From Vibrio sinaloensis (GTDB taxonomy: Bacteria > Pseudomonadota > Gammaproteobacteria > Enterobacterales > Vibrionaceae), in contig NZ_CP096199.1 of assembly GCF_023195835.1 (NCBI RefSeq), positions 1,860,001 through 1,924,000 on the forward strand: DNA of 64,000 nt. Reading direction: 5' to 3'. Below, in pieces: positions 1 to 10,317 of this stretch. Numbering within the stretch: position 1 is the stretch's first letter; every line of letters starts with the position of its first letter. The notes under the pieces are model-generated. The model saw only the letters and a list, made by a program, of their open reading frames with translations. It was not told where the DNA came from and did no database searches. The translations under genes and the position numbers were made by a program.

Positions 1-2067
1 TACGCCGCTTATGTCGCTAAAATACCCCACAGGAATACGCTTGTACCCCTTGCCTTTCGAGCGACACTCGGGGCAACTTCCACATGCCATACTCGGAGCA
101 ACGCCATTTAGGCGATACGCTTTTTGAAAAAGATGGCATAGACCTTGTGGGTGTTTGTCTTGCAACCACGTCTGCAACATAGCAAAGCTTTGATTCTGAT
201 ATCGAAGCTCAGACTGTCTTTGGTTTTCAACCACATCGAGCCAAACCTCTTTGTCCCATTCCCCGCGTTCATCAAGAACCTTGACCGTGATTGAGTTGTA
301 GTAGTTTGCCCAGAATGACTTTGCCTCCTCTGGGTTGTCTGGAGTCTCTTGGTCAATGGACTCGAACAATATTTCAATCAATCCACTTCGCTGCATAAGC
401 AGCAAGGTCAACCAGTTCCAATCGGTCGACCGTTCGGTTTGACGCCCCAAACGCTCTGGGCTAATCCTGAGATCAACATGGTAATGGCGATATTCACTGT
501 CGTGGTGGATCTGCCGCCCATGTTTTTTCATCGTCGTCCAACGCTCGTGCCCAACATCAACGGTAATAATGGCATCTTGGTTCAGGCGCTGCGCTTGAAC
601 AAACTGCTCAGGGTGGTAAACCATCTCGCAATAGGCCGCCCTACCATCTCGCCCAGAGCGACCAATTTCTTGATAGTAGCGATCGACATTTTCTGGGATC
701 GATGCATGGATAACACTACGTACATCCCCCTTATCCATGCCGACACCAAACGCAGAGGTTGCAACAATGATATCAAGTTCATCGTCTTGCCATTGGCGTA
801 GGATAACTTCACGATCTGACACTTGGGTTTCCCCATTCACAAGGTGGCACCTTGTTACACCATGCTTTCTAAGCTCTTGCAGTATCCGTTTACTGTCTTC
901 GACCAACGATGTGTAAACAATCATGGGCTTAGGGGACTGCATCACCTTCTCTAAGAGGGTTTCTAGATGATCGTGTTTGACCACTTTGGTCTTAACGGTC
1001 AGCATCTCTTGGCGTAGGAAGGAGCCATTAAATATCAAGGGAGTCTGTATACCCGTACAAAACAGCTTCTTGATAGTATTAATATTTCGCTCTGTAAAGG
1101 TGGCTGACATCAGTACGGTTTTAATTGAGTGACCAGAGTCCTGCTTAAGCGAGGTGATCAGTGCGCCTACGCGTTGAAAGTCAGGTCTAAATCCAGCACC
1201 CCAGGTATCGATTAGGTGCGCCTCGTCAATCACGATATTGGCAATGGCTTTTTTACCGGCTTGCCTAAATAGCAGCGGTAGCAAACTCTTGGTCAAAGAT
1301 TCTGGAGAAACAAACAATACCTGCTGTTGTCCGGCCTCAATCTGTTGACGAATGGACGTTTTATCTTCTTTGCTCAAGCCGCTATGCCACGAATAATCTT
1401 TTACCGTGCCAATGCCTGAAGCCTCCAGTGTTTGCTTTACGCGCTTCGCTTGCTCAATAGCAAGCGAAATAGTAGGGACAATAACCAATGTCAGTTGATG
1501 GTTCTGCGAGAACAGTGCGCAGGCATGTGCCACTAAAGTCTTGCCACACCCAGTTGGAAGGTTGACTACAACGGTACTCCCCGGCTCCGCAAGCAAGGTA
1601 GTTCTAACCGCCTCTCTTTGTGCGTGACTAGTGTAGTGGGTGTACTCCTCACTCATCTTCAAGGTGAGCGCTGGATCCATTTCTACCCTGTTGATTCTGC
1701 GCTTTTCACGCAACTTATATACGTCGCTGTACAGCGGATATTCGAGGTCTATATCCTTTTCCATCACCAAGGCGTTGCGTGCCGCATCAAAATTCAATCC
1801 CAATGCCAAGGGGACCGAAAACTGCTCTGAAGTAGGTTTGAAACCAAGACTTAGCGATGGACGTTCTTCATCGGTACACCATGAAAATAGGCAATCCTTA
1901 GCCAAGTACCAGAACTCCATTAAGGTGATATCGCCACCTTGCAGCGCATTATGTAGACGCTTAGTGAATTGATTCTCCGGATAGTCGCCCAACTGTTGAA
2001 TAATATTCTGTATGCCTAATTCAGAAGTAACTTCTGCTAGTCGACTAGTATTCATGAACATTGACAT
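1..2067 (-). CDS. dpdF: DpdF-like RecQ-family DEAH helicase (3' end beyond window)
   Basis: A superfamily 2 helicase whose C-terminal end lies beyond the left edge. Reading leftward it shows a Walker A motif (LPTGCGKT, near 1545), a DEAH box followed by a RecQ-type stretch (IDEAHLIDTWG, near 1220), motif III (MSATF) and motif VI (GRSGRDGRA). Near the edge is a cysteine cluster, CGSCPEC, likely to bind zinc. The ATG at 2067 overlaps the dpdE stop as TGATG and is preceded by GGAGGGGAG, so the two are translationally coupled. In known Dpd clusters DpdF is a RecQ-like helicase of the restriction part, which recognises unmodified DNA; the assignment rests on this domain and on pairing with dpdE. 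The frame is open from 2067 to base 1 with no stop. Confidence 0.8.
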   Translation of the reverse strand, partial: MSMFMNTSRLAEVTSELGIQNIIQQLGDYPENQFTKRLHNALQGGDITLMEFWYLAKDCLFSWCTDEERPSLSLGFKPTSEQFSVPLALGLNFDAARNALVMEKDIDLEYPLYSDVYKLREKRRINRVEMDPALTLKMSEEYTHYTSHAQREAVRTTLLAEPGSTVVVNLPTGCGKTLVAHACALFSQNHQLTLVIVPTISLAIEQAKRVKQTLEASGIGTVKDYSWHSGLSKEDKTSIRQQIEAGQQQVLFVSPESLTKSLLPLLFRQAGKKAIANIVIDEAHLIDTWGAGFRPDFQRVGALITSLKQDSGHSIKTVLMSATFTERNINTIKKLFCTGIQTPLIFNGSFLRQEMLTVKTKVVKHDHLETLLEKVMQSPKPMIVYTSLVEDSKRILQELRKHGVTRCHLVNGETQVSDREVILRQWQDDELDIIVATSAFGVGMDKGDVRSVIHASIPENVDRYYQEIGRSGRDGRAAYCEMVYHPEQFVQAQRLNQDAIITVDVGHERWTTMKKHGRQIHHDSEYRHYHVDLRISPERLGRQTERSTDWNWLTLLLMQRSGLIEILFESIDQETPDNPEEAKSFWANYYNSITVKVLDERGEWDKEVWLDVVENQRQSELRYQNQSFAMLQTWLQDKHPQGLCHLFQKAYRLNGVAPSMACGSCPECRSKGKGYKRIPVGYFSDISGV

Positions 2068-5000
2068 CAACTCCCCTCCAGCAAAATTACTTGCATAGAA
2101 AGCAATGTGTGCGAGGCGTGCAATGGGTCAATATGAGGATTTTTTTTCATATACTCAGTGTGCTGTTGTTGCTTACTCGTACGAAAGACCTCATCGATAG
2201 CATGCTCCCATGTGGTTTGGGTATAAAACTGCTCAACGTATTCCCATAGATCCGTCACATCCTTACCGGTTTGCATCATCGAAATATTAAAATCTTGGTA
2301 GGGAATGGTTATATCCCCAATCAACAGATTACTTGCCGTCTTTGAGTAAGGGGCGTTCAGTAACTCTATGTTTGGACTCGTTGAGATCAAGGCTCCATTC
2401 GATTGGTAGGTATTTTGCCTGATCATCGGTGCAGCAACCCTATCCTTAAAGATTTGATTGCTACTCGACCCGTCGTCATAGGTAGTTAACCATTGAGTTT
2501 TGAGCACGAGTTGACGTTGAATCTTAGCGCTCACTTTTCGAATCAAAGCACTGGTTACCCCATAAGGCAGTTCGCTAGACAGCGTATAGATAGCGTCTAC
2601 AAATGGCTGCCCAAGCCTAAAGGGATAAGCCCCTGTCTGCGCACATTTAGAGCGCTCAAGCGACATGGGGTGAGTTTTCGGCGTAATGTACGATGAATTA
2701 TCAAAGTCCAAGCCGATAACACAGTGCTTGATGAGGTTGTTGACATTAACTCGAGTTCGTTCATGTTGAAATGACAAGGTAAACGAGTCCGGCACACCCC
2801 CTCTCGACCGATTAAACATCAGGCCATTTGTAATCCAGTTTAAGTAGTGGGTTGATGACTCATCAAAGCGCTCATCGGCACTCTTAATACGCTCAGAAAA
2901 CCTTACCGATTCCCGAACATCCAAGGTATCTCGATCCATCGTATCTTGGAGCTCCAACTTACGCAGTTCCGTTCTTACAATACCGTTTTCTCGACTCAGT
3001 TCCGTTTCCATTTCTTTGAGTTGTTCATAGCCATGTGACCAAACCCTTGGCCAGGACGCTTGTAGGAACTGATCGATAGGCTCTTGTATACTCGCTCGAT
3101 ACTCTTCAAAGGTACCTATACCATAGCGCAGTACGTCCGCCCATCCACGATAGAAACCCTCACGCGCAGGGATCATGATCATATTCTGAACTGGGCTCGC
3201 ACCTCGGTTTTGCGCACTGTAGCGATTAAGTCGACCATTTCGTTGCTCTATTCGATGAAGCTCAAGAGGCAGCGAGTAATGGATAGCCAATCGTTTATTC
3301 CCTTGCAGATTCAGGCCATCTTCGCCATGTTGATCGCAAACCAGCACAGATACAGAGTCTTGTTGAACAAACGCTGGCTCTATACCTGGTACATGCCGCT
3401 CTACTGAGCAACTAAACAACTTATCTAGCACCTTGTAGACACTATCTGCAACAGACGGTTCGCCGCAAAAAACCACGACTTTTCCTGATGGATGCTCTTC
3501 TTTCCATTCAATGATGGCATCTTGCAGAGCCTTATCTTTTGCCTTTTGTTCAGCTTTTGCCACATCAAGCATACTCATCCATCGTTCACGCTCTTCACTA
3601 GACGTTAGCTGTAAGATCGCTTCGCTCTCTATCTTTTTAGCGAAGAACGCTGGGCTTAACATGAGTGCATTCACCCATGAAAGATAGTTGTGCTCACTCA
3701 GTAGAGATGATTTAAGTACGCTCTGCATAGCCCTTAAATCGTCGAGTTGCTGATCAAGCAAAACCTCTGACAAAGGCAGGTTCCAAGTGATCACTTGAGA
3801 GGGGTTTAAGCCCGGAAATAGATGGCCAATGCTATTACTCTGCAGCACCCCATTGGAAGAATTACGACGATTTCGCAACATGCGATAATTGGTGGTGTAT
3901 CTTTCACCAAAATACTTTCTTAGTGCCAATACCGCCGTATTTCTGATGACCGGGTCGACTTCATCATCATTGTAAAAATCAACTAGCGGCTTTACTTCTT
4001 CAATATATTTGTCGAGCTCGTTATCTTGCAGAACCAGGTCTTCGATGGCCTCTATTGCATCTTCGATATCATCATCTTCATGGCTTGGGTCAAGGTTTCG
4101 GTAGAGAGCCACATAATTCGACTGGTTGGTAATATTCGCTGTCAGTTGCTCGACGCCCCGCTCAGTAAGCGGGTACTTACTTGGCTCTAAACAATGTAGC
4201 ATAGCAAGGTAGTCGCGCTCACGACCAACAAGGGGGGTACCCGTTAGAAGCAAAGAACATTCAGCAAGCTCTGCAGCCCCCGCGAGATTATTAAAGATGG
4301 TACGCTCGTCATCATTTCCAGACCAAGCGAACTCCGAGAGGTGGTGAGCCTCATCAATAACAATCATGGTTGGTGCTTGAGGTTGTTTTTTTAGACCATC
4401 CAACTTAGCAAACTGCTTGTTTAAATCTAGAATTTCTTGATATTCACCAATAAAGATAATCTGTTCTGGGTCGAAGTTGTCTCCCAGTGAATCTGAGGCA
4501 AGGTCTAAGATATCACCAAGGTGAAAGCGAGTCTCTAGTTCTCTCTTCCACTGTCCCATTAGAGCCTGAGGGGCGATAACAAAGACCCGAGCCTGCCTGC
4601 CTTTCTCATTGATGTGGTGGCGAAGTATTAGACCAGCTTCAATGGTTTTTCCTAGCCCTACCTCATCACAAAGTAGATACTTTTGAGTGCTATCACTAAG
4701 TACTCGACTTACCACCGCCAACTGGTGACTTTCCAATTCGACGGCACTACCGAGCAAAGCCGGAATAGACTCACATGCGCTTCGTTGATCAATATAAGCA
4801 TCGAAGAACCGATTCCGCATCTCGGTCAAATAAGGCGACACCGTACACTTAGCTTTTAGGAAATCTTGGGGTTGCATCTTAAGCACGCTGGGAAGATTTG
4901 GAACAAACAGGTCTTGCACATCAAATACATCAGAGTAACTACGGCTAAACTTGATCAAGAATTGATCTTTAGGCCTAGCGCCGTCATAAAAGCCCTGTTG

Positions 5001-5228
5001 CCAGCGCTGCTTTGAACCAATACGGCAAAATACTATCGACTGGAGTTGAATGCTTGCGGTTTGCAACTCAGTCGCCTTGACCGTAATTTTTCCTTCATAC
5101 GGTTTTTTCGGAGAGTGGAAGAAAGCAATATCTGCAGTCTGTAGCACCGTGTTTATCGCCACTACTTTTCCAATACCATTAAACGCACTATGACTTTTAA
5201 CCAGCGCCCCCACACGTACTGACGACAT
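2067..5228 (-). CDS. dpdE: DpdE-like SNF2/SWI2-family helicase
   Basis: A 1053-residue Swi2/Snf2 ATPase. The P-loop region reads CDEVGLGKTIEAG (near residue 190), the Walker B box IDEAHHLSEF, motif III LTGTPL, and motifs V-VI GEDGLNLQG and HRIEQRNGRLNR. The N-terminal 150 residues, rich in beta-type sequence, precede the helicase core as in HepA/RapA-like enzymes, and the C-terminal 350 residues show no known motif to me. An ATG at 5276 is possible, but the ATG at 5228 has a clear GAGGTGG ribosome site and is preferred. It is coupled to dpdF downstream. In Dpd islands DpdE is thought to act in restriction of DNA lacking the 7-deazaguanine base. Other SNF2 defence helicases are the alternative reading; the neighbours argue for DpdE. 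Confidence 0.8.
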   Translation of the reverse strand: MSSVRVGALVKSHSAFNGIGKVVAINTVLQTADIAFFHSPKKPYEGKITVKATELQTASIQLQSIVFCRIGSKQRWQQGFYDGARPKDQFLIKFSRSYSDVFDVQDLFVPNLPSVLKMQPQDFLKAKCTVSPYLTEMRNRFFDAYIDQRSACESIPALLGSAVELESHQLAVVSRVLSDSTQKYLLCDEVGLGKTIEAGLILRHHINEKGRQARVFVIAPQALMGQWKRELETRFHLGDILDLASDSLGDNFDPEQIIFIGEYQEILDLNKQFAKLDGLKKQPQAPTMIVIDEAHHLSEFAWSGNDDERTIFNNLAGAAELAECSLLLTGTPLVGRERDYLAMLHCLEPSKYPLTERGVEQLTANITNQSNYVALYRNLDPSHEDDDIEDAIEAIEDLVLQDNELDKYIEEVKPLVDFYNDDEVDPVIRNTAVLALRKYFGERYTTNYRMLRNRRNSSNGVLQSNSIGHLFPGLNPSQVITWNLPLSEVLLDQQLDDLRAMQSVLKSSLLSEHNYLSWVNALMLSPAFFAKKIESEAILQLTSSEERERWMSMLDVAKAEQKAKDKALQDAIIEWKEEHPSGKVVVFCGEPSVADSVYKVLDKLFSCSVERHVPGIEPAFVQQDSVSVLVCDQHGEDGLNLQGNKRLAIHYSLPLELHRIEQRNGRLNRYSAQNRGASPVQNMIMIPAREGFYRGWADVLRYGIGTFEEYRASIQEPIDQFLQASWPRVWSHGYEQLKEMETELSRENGIVRTELRKLELQDTMDRDTLDVRESVRFSERIKSADERFDESSTHYLNWITNGLMFNRSRGGVPDSFTLSFQHERTRVNVNNLIKHCVIGLDFDNSSYITPKTHPMSLERSKCAQTGAYPFRLGQPFVDAIYTLSSELPYGVTSALIRKVSAKIQRQLVLKTQWLTTYDDGSSSNQIFKDRVAAPMIRQNTYQSNGALISTSPNIELLNAPYSKTASNLLIGDITIPYQDFNISMMQTGKDVTDLWEYVEQFYTQTTWEHAIDEVFRTSKQQQHTEYMKKNPHIDPLHASHTLLSMQVILLEGS

Positions 5229-5575
5229 AACCACCTCAGATAAAAAATGCAAGCCATACCCACTGCTGCCAATCATTCGACATATGAATATAAAACTAAA
5301 CGCTTATTTAGGAGAAGTGGAAAGTGTAATAAATGGGGGTCAAAAGTACAAAGAGAACACTGCGTTAATGCGAGGCTAATTTGATGAACATCAAATATAA
5401 ATGGAAGCTTTGGAGTCCCTTGGAAAAACAATGCTAAAAAAATACAACCGAAAAATATATCTTCGGATTTTATCAATAATTAGCATGCTTTAGGTTTCTA
5501 ACTAATCAACCAAAGCGATTACCGAGTAAATAGATGAAACATTAGAGTAGTTTGTCAAGTTTGACACAATAAATC

Positions 5576-5935
5576 GGCTTTGTTGCTTAAATCGTGGAAC
5601 TAAATCAAGAAGCTACGATCTGGTCGACTACACCTATCATCTTAGCCTCATACCTAAACATCGTTACAAAACAATCAAAGCAAGCATGGTAGACCTCTGT
5701 CATCGCCGATTTAGCATCTTAGCCATTGCCACCGCATTACTTTCTCTATGCCCTTGAGAGCGCCACTAAAACAGGGAGGGTTACACAAGAATTTCTAAAC
5801 TTAGTATTCAAGCTGGAAAAAAATGCCCACTGGCCTCAAGGTTTATGGCAAAAGTGAATGAAAGGTCAAGTCTAAAAGCATGGTACTGACGGAAAGCGTA
5901 GAGTCTGGAGAAAGTGACTTACAAATTGAGCATTA
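5576..5935 (+). mobile_element. Decayed IS5-family (IS903 group) insertion sequence
   Basis: Positions 5576-5593 read GGCTTTGTTGCTTAAATC, differing at two of 18 bases from the IS903 terminal inverted repeat as I recall it. Downstream, out-of-frame pieces follow the order of an IS903-type transposase: PKHRYKT near 5653 (N-terminus), LAIATALL near 5715, FLNLVFKL near 5791, TGLKVYG at 5829-5849, and KHGTDGKRRVWRK at 5876-5914. Each piece is broken by stops or frameshifts, and much of the gene and the right inverted repeat are missing. The element separates folE from dpdE and is far too decayed to move. Confidence 0.7.
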
Positions 5936-6024
5936 CTTAGGCCCCAGATCTCTATGAATCAAATCACACACCTCAGGTTAGGTCTGATCTTTTCTGGTTT
6001 TTTTGTAACCCAAAGGATAAAACT

Positions 6025-6648
6025 CTATTTTAGCAGTCTCTTAAGTTTACCTCCGGATTTTACTGTTGTTGTTGAACTGGTTGAGTCCTTAATTCCTCTA
6101 CTCTTTACACAGTAATGGGTGGCTTCCAACTCCACGTAGATATCATCTACACCAAGAATAGAATGCAATGCACAGTATATCTGAGCGGTTAACCTTTCTT
6201 GTACCTGAGGTCTTTGTGCAAAGAACTGAACAAGGCGGTTTATCTTTGATAAACCAATTACCTTGTCACCCGGCACATAACCAACGGTTGCCACACCATC
6301 AATTACAACCATATGGTGCTCACATGTACTAGTAAATGAGATATCTCTTACGACAATTTCCTCGTCAACATACATCTTGTTCTCAATGGTAGTGATTTTT
6401 GGAAAGTTCTCATAGTTTAAGCCCGAGAAAATCTCATCAACATACATCTTCGCAATTCGATTCGGAGTTTCTGCAAGGCTGTCATCATCTAAATCCAATG
6501 ACAGTGCATTAAGAATGTCTCTTGCTGCGTTAGAAATGACGTCTAGCTTTTGACTGCGATCTAAACTTGTCTCCTTCATAGGAGTTTCGAGTCCTTGCTC
6601 ATACAATGCTTGTTGGACTAGGCGCGCTTCGTGAGAAATTTCAACCAT
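6025..6648 (-). CDS. folE: GTP cyclohydrolase I
   Basis: Converts GTP to 7,8-dihydroneopterin triphosphate, the first step of both folate and preQ0 synthesis. The 207-residue protein has the family signature with zinc ligands C109 and H112 in CEHH and C180 in THYCVKSRG, plus the GLSKINRLV and [12 protein letters not shown] stretches. It lies 13 bp after queC in a leftward dpdA-dpdB-queE-queC-folE operon, so this copy most likely feeds deazaguanine synthesis rather than folate; a housekeeping copy is expected elsewhere. Family assignment is secure; the dedicated role is inferred from the operon. Confidence 0.93.
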   Translation of the reverse strand: MVEISHEARLVQQALYEQGLETPMKETSLDRSQKLDVISNAARDILNALSLDLDDDSLAETPNRIAKMYVDEIFSGLNYENFPKITTIENKMYVDEEIVVRDISFTSTCEHHMVVIDGVATVGYVPGDKVIGLSKINRLVQFFAQRPQVQERLTAQIYCALHSILGVDDIYVELEATHYCVKSRGIKDSTSSTTTVKSGGKLKRLLK

Positions 6649-6661
6649 AATCTGTGGCTAC

Positions 6662-7333
6662 CTAAATCAGTGAAGAGTAGTGTTCTCGGTTCTTCAGATA
6701 CTGTGTCAACCCTTCACTTCTTAATTTACATGAAGGGCAATCCCCACAACCATCACCCAGAATACCGTTGTAGCAAGTTAACGTCCTCCCTTTAACTAAC
6801 TCGAGTTTTCCATATTTGTCTGCGAGCGCCCAAGTTTGAGCCTTATCGAGCCACATTAATGGAGTGACAATTGATAGATCGTATTCCATCCCTTGCTTCA
6901 ATGCTTGTTGCATCGATTGAATAAACGCATCTCTACAATCTGGATAACCAGAAAAATCGGTTTCACATACCCCTGTGATAACAGCCTTTGCACCAATTTG
7001 ATAGGCATAAATACCTGCAAGAGTTAGAAAAAGAATATTACGACCGGGAACAAAGGAGTTGGGCAATCCATTGCTCTGTAGGTCATGTGATACCGGTATG
7101 TCATCTCTAGTTAAAGAACTAATCGCGAGTTCGTTCAATAGGGAGACGTCCAATACTTTGTGTGCCTTAACACCCAATTCTTCACATATTGATTTGGCTA
7201 CCTCAATTTCCAGTTTGTGCCGCTGACCATAATCAAAAGTGATTGCATGGATTTCATCGTACTCCGTCAGTGCTTTAACCAAACACGTAGTAGAGTCTTG
7301 ACCACCGCTAAATACTACAACTGCTTTTTTCAT
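6662..7333 (-). CDS. queC: 7-cyano-7-deazaguanine (preQ0) synthase
   Basis: ATP-dependent enzyme that turns 7-carboxy-7-deazaguanine into preQ0. The PP-loop ATP-binding motif SGGQDS is at residues 9-14 and the C-terminal zinc site is visible as [13 protein letters not shown] together with CYNG just before it. Length, 223 residues, is normal for QueC. It sits 9 bp after queE and 13 bp before folE, in the operon that starts with dpdA. PreQ0 is the base that DpdA-type enzymes exchange into DNA, so this gene supplies the modification substrate. Confidence 0.95.
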   Translation of the reverse strand: MKKAVVVFSGGQDSTTCLVKALTEYDEIHAITFDYGQRHKLEIEVAKSICEELGVKAHKVLDVSLLNELAISSLTRDDIPVSHDLQSNGLPNSFVPGRNILFLTLAGIYAYQIGAKAVITGVCETDFSGYPDCRDAFIQSMQQALKQGMEYDLSIVTPLMWLDKAQTWALADKYGKLELVKGRTLTCYNGILGDGCGDCPSCKLRSEGLTQYLKNREHYSSLI

Positions 7334-7342
7334 TCTCTTCCT

Positions 7343-8008
7343 CTATGCGATTTGCAAATACTTATGGGTTTGTACGGACAAACGCCAATTATTCTTGATA
7401 CAAGACTCAATGCAGAGTTCTGTCGCTCTTCTTCGCTGACTGATAGGTTGCAACCCAACAATCACGTCTTGTCGAACATCAAATTCTTGGAGGAGTGCCT
7501 CTAAATTATCAATATCCTTCTGCGTACCAACTGGATATTTAATTTCGTTGGCTCGAGACATGGCCTGCGCTTTAATGTCCAAACCACCTTTCATATCGAG
7601 TTTGGGTGATACCGTGACCCACGTTCTATCGCTTGTAACAACATCAAATGTACCACTTGTTTCAATCTGACAGGTGAAACCACTCTTCTCGAACCTGGCA
7701 GTGATCTCTCTTAGGTCATATATACAAGGCTCACCACCCGTTATCACTACGTGCTTGGCTGTATAACGCTGTTGGCATTCTTCAACAATTGTTCCTGTTG
7801 GAACTTGGCACCAACTATCACTTTCCGTTCGCTTATCTCTAATTGACTCAAGCGAAGTTTGTTGGTCTAAATTAACTTCCCACGTGTGCTTGGTATCACA
7901 CCACGCACACCCGACAGGGCAACCTTGCAACCTCAAAAATACGGAAGGTACGCCTGTAAATACTCCCTCACCTTGAATGGTCTCAAAGATCTCATTGACT
8001 TTTAGCAA
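7343..8008 (-). CDS. queE: 7-carboxy-7-deazaguanine synthase (radical SAM)
   Basis: Radical SAM enzyme that contracts 6-carboxytetrahydropterin to 7-carboxy-7-deazaguanine. The cluster motif C30-x3-C34-x2-C37 lies in QGCPVGCAWCDTKHTW, preceded by the QueE-typical ETIQGEG. GGEP, a SAM-binding motif, follows near residue 90. The start is a TTG at 8008 with GAGGTG upstream, overlapping the end of dpdB by 17 bases. It belongs to the dpdA-dpdB-queE-queC-folE operon and supplies the precursor that QueC converts to preQ0. Confidence 0.94.
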   Translation of the reverse strand: MLKVNEIFETIQGEGVFTGVPSVFLRLQGCPVGCAWCDTKHTWEVNLDQQTSLESIRDKRTESDSWCQVPTGTIVEECQQRYTAKHVVITGGEPCIYDLREITARFEKSGFTCQIETSGTFDVVTSDRTWVTVSPKLDMKGGLDIKAQAMSRANEIKYPVGTQKDIDNLEALLQEFDVRQDVIVGLQPISQRRRATELCIESCIKNNWRLSVQTHKYLQIA

Positions 8009-9107
8009 CTAAAACACCTCTTTCAAGTTTGCCATACACAGTTGTTAAATATTTCGTCACCATGGATATGTCTTGACTCAAATTTTGTAACTGATTCCAT
8101 TTTCTAACGATGGGTTCTCCATCTATGTCGTTACCCAACTCCCAGTAACCCTCACTCCATGAACAGTAGGGTTTGATGCGAAATAGTTGCTCTACACTGT
8201 ACTCAAAAAAATCTTTGCCCGGTTTTTTCGCTAGATATGAATAGTAAATCTCATCAAACAACTGCCCCAACGCGATGATACCCACTCCATGAAACAGGCG
8301 AGATTCCCTTGGTTTTTTACCCCAGTCATCATAAAAAATTTCTTTCACTGCTCTGAAATAATTGCTTAGGAGATCAACTGCATCTTTACAATCTTCCTCA
8401 GCATATTTGCCATGGGATAATTCACAAAAATCGTACAAAGCTCCTTCTCGCAAACTATTGTCAACCATTTTCATCATAGAACTGTCCGCTATCAACCCTT
8501 CTGGATTGGTGGTTAACTTAATTAATCCCTTAAGGGGGGATTCGGACTTGTAATTTAATAACTGAACTATGAATGAGGGTAACCTCTTTCGTGTCAAGTC
8601 TTCATTAAAAATGCCGCTGGCATGTGGTAGTAACTCATTTATTAAGCTAAGGGGAAGTGGTCTTGCAGAGTTGATCAGTAAAAACTGCTGTCTTTCGAAA
8701 TCGGTGTCATCATTTATAAAAATACATACAGGATAGTTAAAATCCAATCTACCTGAACGTCGCAATGCGGCTACCCTCTGCTGACCATCAACTAACACAG
8801 CGCTATTGGTTTTCTCAGGGATGTGCAAGGTATAGATCCCTTCCCCCTTAGACTCAATACTTGTTTTTGAGGTAGCACATATTATGATCGAGTTGGGAAT
8901 GACAGATTTTTCAGAGCAAATATAGTCTGTGATGTTGTCTACATGTTTTTTCAACTCTGTTCGTTGATACCCCATTAAAGAGTTGTCATCTGAGCGAAAT
9001 ATTCTTGAAATAGTACAAACAGACTCTATTTCAGCAATATTCATTGTAGTGACGAACAGCTTAACCTCATGGCATTGCTCCACTCGAAGAGCGATTTTTT
9101 TAAGCAT
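7992..9107 (-). CDS. dpdB: DpdB-like DGQQR-motif protein (first copy)
   Basis: A 371-residue DndB/DpdB-type protein with the signature DGQQR at residues 107-111 in a ParB-like region (VLVDGQQRVAALRRSG), then PVCIFIN. Family members (DGQHR domain) pair with DNA sulfur-modification or Dpd systems; DpdB is required with DpdA for inserting preQ0 into DNA. The ATG at 9107 is preferred; a TTG directly before it at 9110 is also possible. It overlaps the dpdA stop by eight bases and is followed by queE, overlapping by 17. It is a clear paralog of the protein at 12747-13970: both share GYQR-x-EL-x-KH-x(3)-ITDY near residue 50 and a GYW-x-LG motif near the end. Confidence 0.85.
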   Translation of the reverse strand: MLKKIALRVEQCHEVKLFVTTMNIAEIESVCTISRIFRSDDNSLMGYQRTELKKHVDNITDYICSEKSVIPNSIIICATSKTSIESKGEGIYTLHIPEKTNSAVLVDGQQRVAALRRSGRLDFNYPVCIFINDDTDFERQQFLLINSARPLPLSLINELLPHASGIFNEDLTRKRLPSFIVQLLNYKSESPLKGLIKLTTNPEGLIADSSMMKMVDNSLREGALYDFCELSHGKYAEEDCKDAVDLLSNYFRAVKEIFYDDWGKKPRESRLFHGVGIIALGQLFDEIYYSYLAKKPGKDFFEYSVEQLFRIKPYCSWSEGYWELGNDIDGEPIVRKWNQLQNLSQDISMVTKYLTTVYGKLERGVLVAKSQ

Positions 9108-10317
9108 CAAGTTGGCTCACTCCTTTGTAGAAGTCATACAAGTTATGAAAACCTCTGCGTTTATTGCGTTCGGATCCTCTATAAATAATTACTTCGATAC
9201 CCAAGTCACGACATATAGCGCAACGACAGCGTTTCCATGGTTTCTCTTCCAACGTTCGTGTGTATACCGAATGCAACTTGTCCCTTCTGTTGCTCAGTAC
9301 ATCTTCATAACTCAAAACCGATTCCAGTGCGGTCTGCAAATCTACTATACCTTGGTCATAACCACGCAGTGCATTGAGGGCGTTGACTTCCATACTTTTG
9401 ACCAATTGCTGGTCCAGTCGACCTGCTGCAATATTGCGTTTAACCGACTGATTTTCCCCAGATTGAGGTATACGAATCGCACTATAGGTTTTATCTCCAA
9501 AACGAAAATTCTTTCTGTTATCTAGAAAGGCTTGCTTGAGTGGCGTTGTCGTATCAATACTGCTTACATTCAATGAGCGAAAGTCCTTCAAAAACTCAAG
9601 CCTTCCGATACCTAATAAATGAAGCTGAATCCCATTTCTAGAATGATCTTTAATTTCGCTTAAAAGACGCAGGATCTGATGTGAATCAAGCGTAATTATC
9701 CCTCCAAGAGTGATGTGCTTATAACCCATCTTCTGCAAACTCACCGCAGATTGGACGTAACTCTCTAGATTCCAGCCCTGTGCGACTCCATAAGGAATAA
9801 ATCCGTTTCCTTTAGAATGATTATAAAATTCTTCTGCGTTTTCTAGAGTGATAGCAACTCGCGACTCTTTGTCTTTAGGCAGTGAATCTTGCTCTCTGCT
9901 TCGCTCATCACGATAGCCAAAAACGATGTGATCTAACGATATCCCTCGGTCAACCTTTGTTTTCACATAAAACTCGATCAGCTCATCTACCGGATAAGGT
10001 GGTTTTGCCTCTTTCATGTATGAAAACGCACCGCTGTCTCCCATGACCTCAAAATTTTTGCCGAGGCGAAAAAAACGATGAGCACCTTCACGAAACAGTC
10101 TGTATCTCTGACCTTCTGAATAGCGAGTTTTATTTGGCTGACCTGGTACCCCTTCCACGATAGCTTTAGAAATTAGTAAACCATCATAAGGGCGCCTAAG
10201 GATTTCATGGGCGTAAACGTCATCTCTTTGTCTAACGTGCATCAATTCACGCTTCTCGGAAACAAAGTCAAAGTTTGGGTCAACAAAATCCTGACTATCA
10301 GGAAAGTAGTATTTCAT
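9100..10317 (-). CDS. dpdA: DpdA, DNA-guanine transglycosylase for 7-deazaguanine insertion (first copy)
   Basis: TGT-like enzyme that swaps guanine in DNA for preQ0. The 405-residue protein shows GDSGAF with D94, the position of the TGT substrate-binding/general-base aspartate, SLDHIVF at 128-134, TLGGI near 203, and D255 in DTTTPL, which fits the TGT nucleophile. The zinc site is C364-x-C366-x2-C369 with H391 (RCRCAICR...GFHNL). This is shorter and more divergent than tRNA TGT (Tgt). The start has a strong AGGAGGTAACA ribosome site. It opens the leftward operon carrying dpdB and the preQ0 genes and diverges from a second set that includes another DpdA. Confidence 0.88.
   Translation of the reverse strand: MKYYFPDSQDFVDPNFDFVSEKRELMHVRQRDDVYAHEILRRPYDGLLISKAIVEGVPGQPNKTRYSEGQRYRLFREGAHRFFRLGKNFEVMGDSGAFSYMKEAKPPYPVDELIEFYVKTKVDRGISLDHIVFGYRDERSREQDSLPKDKESRVAITLENAEEFYNHSKGNGFIPYGVAQGWNLESYVQSAVSLQKMGYKHITLGGIITLDSHQILRLLSEIKDHSRNGIQLHLLGIGRLEFLKDFRSLNVSSIDTTTPLKQAFLDNRKNFRFGDKTYSAIRIPQSGENQSVKRNIAAGRLDQQLVKSMEVNALNALRGYDQGIVDLQTALESVLSYEDVLSNRRDKLHSVYTRTLEEKPWKRCRCAICRDLGIEVIIYRGSERNKRRGFHNLYDFYKGVSQLDA

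Noticed and set aside
349..801. Plus-strand open frame of 150 codons at the left edge
   Set aside because: It lies antisense to dpdF, whose helicase motifs are clear in the minus frame.
5273..5476. Minus-strand frame upstream of dpdE
   Set aside because: No ribosome site, low-complexity composition and no recognisable motif; it only extends into the dpdE start region.
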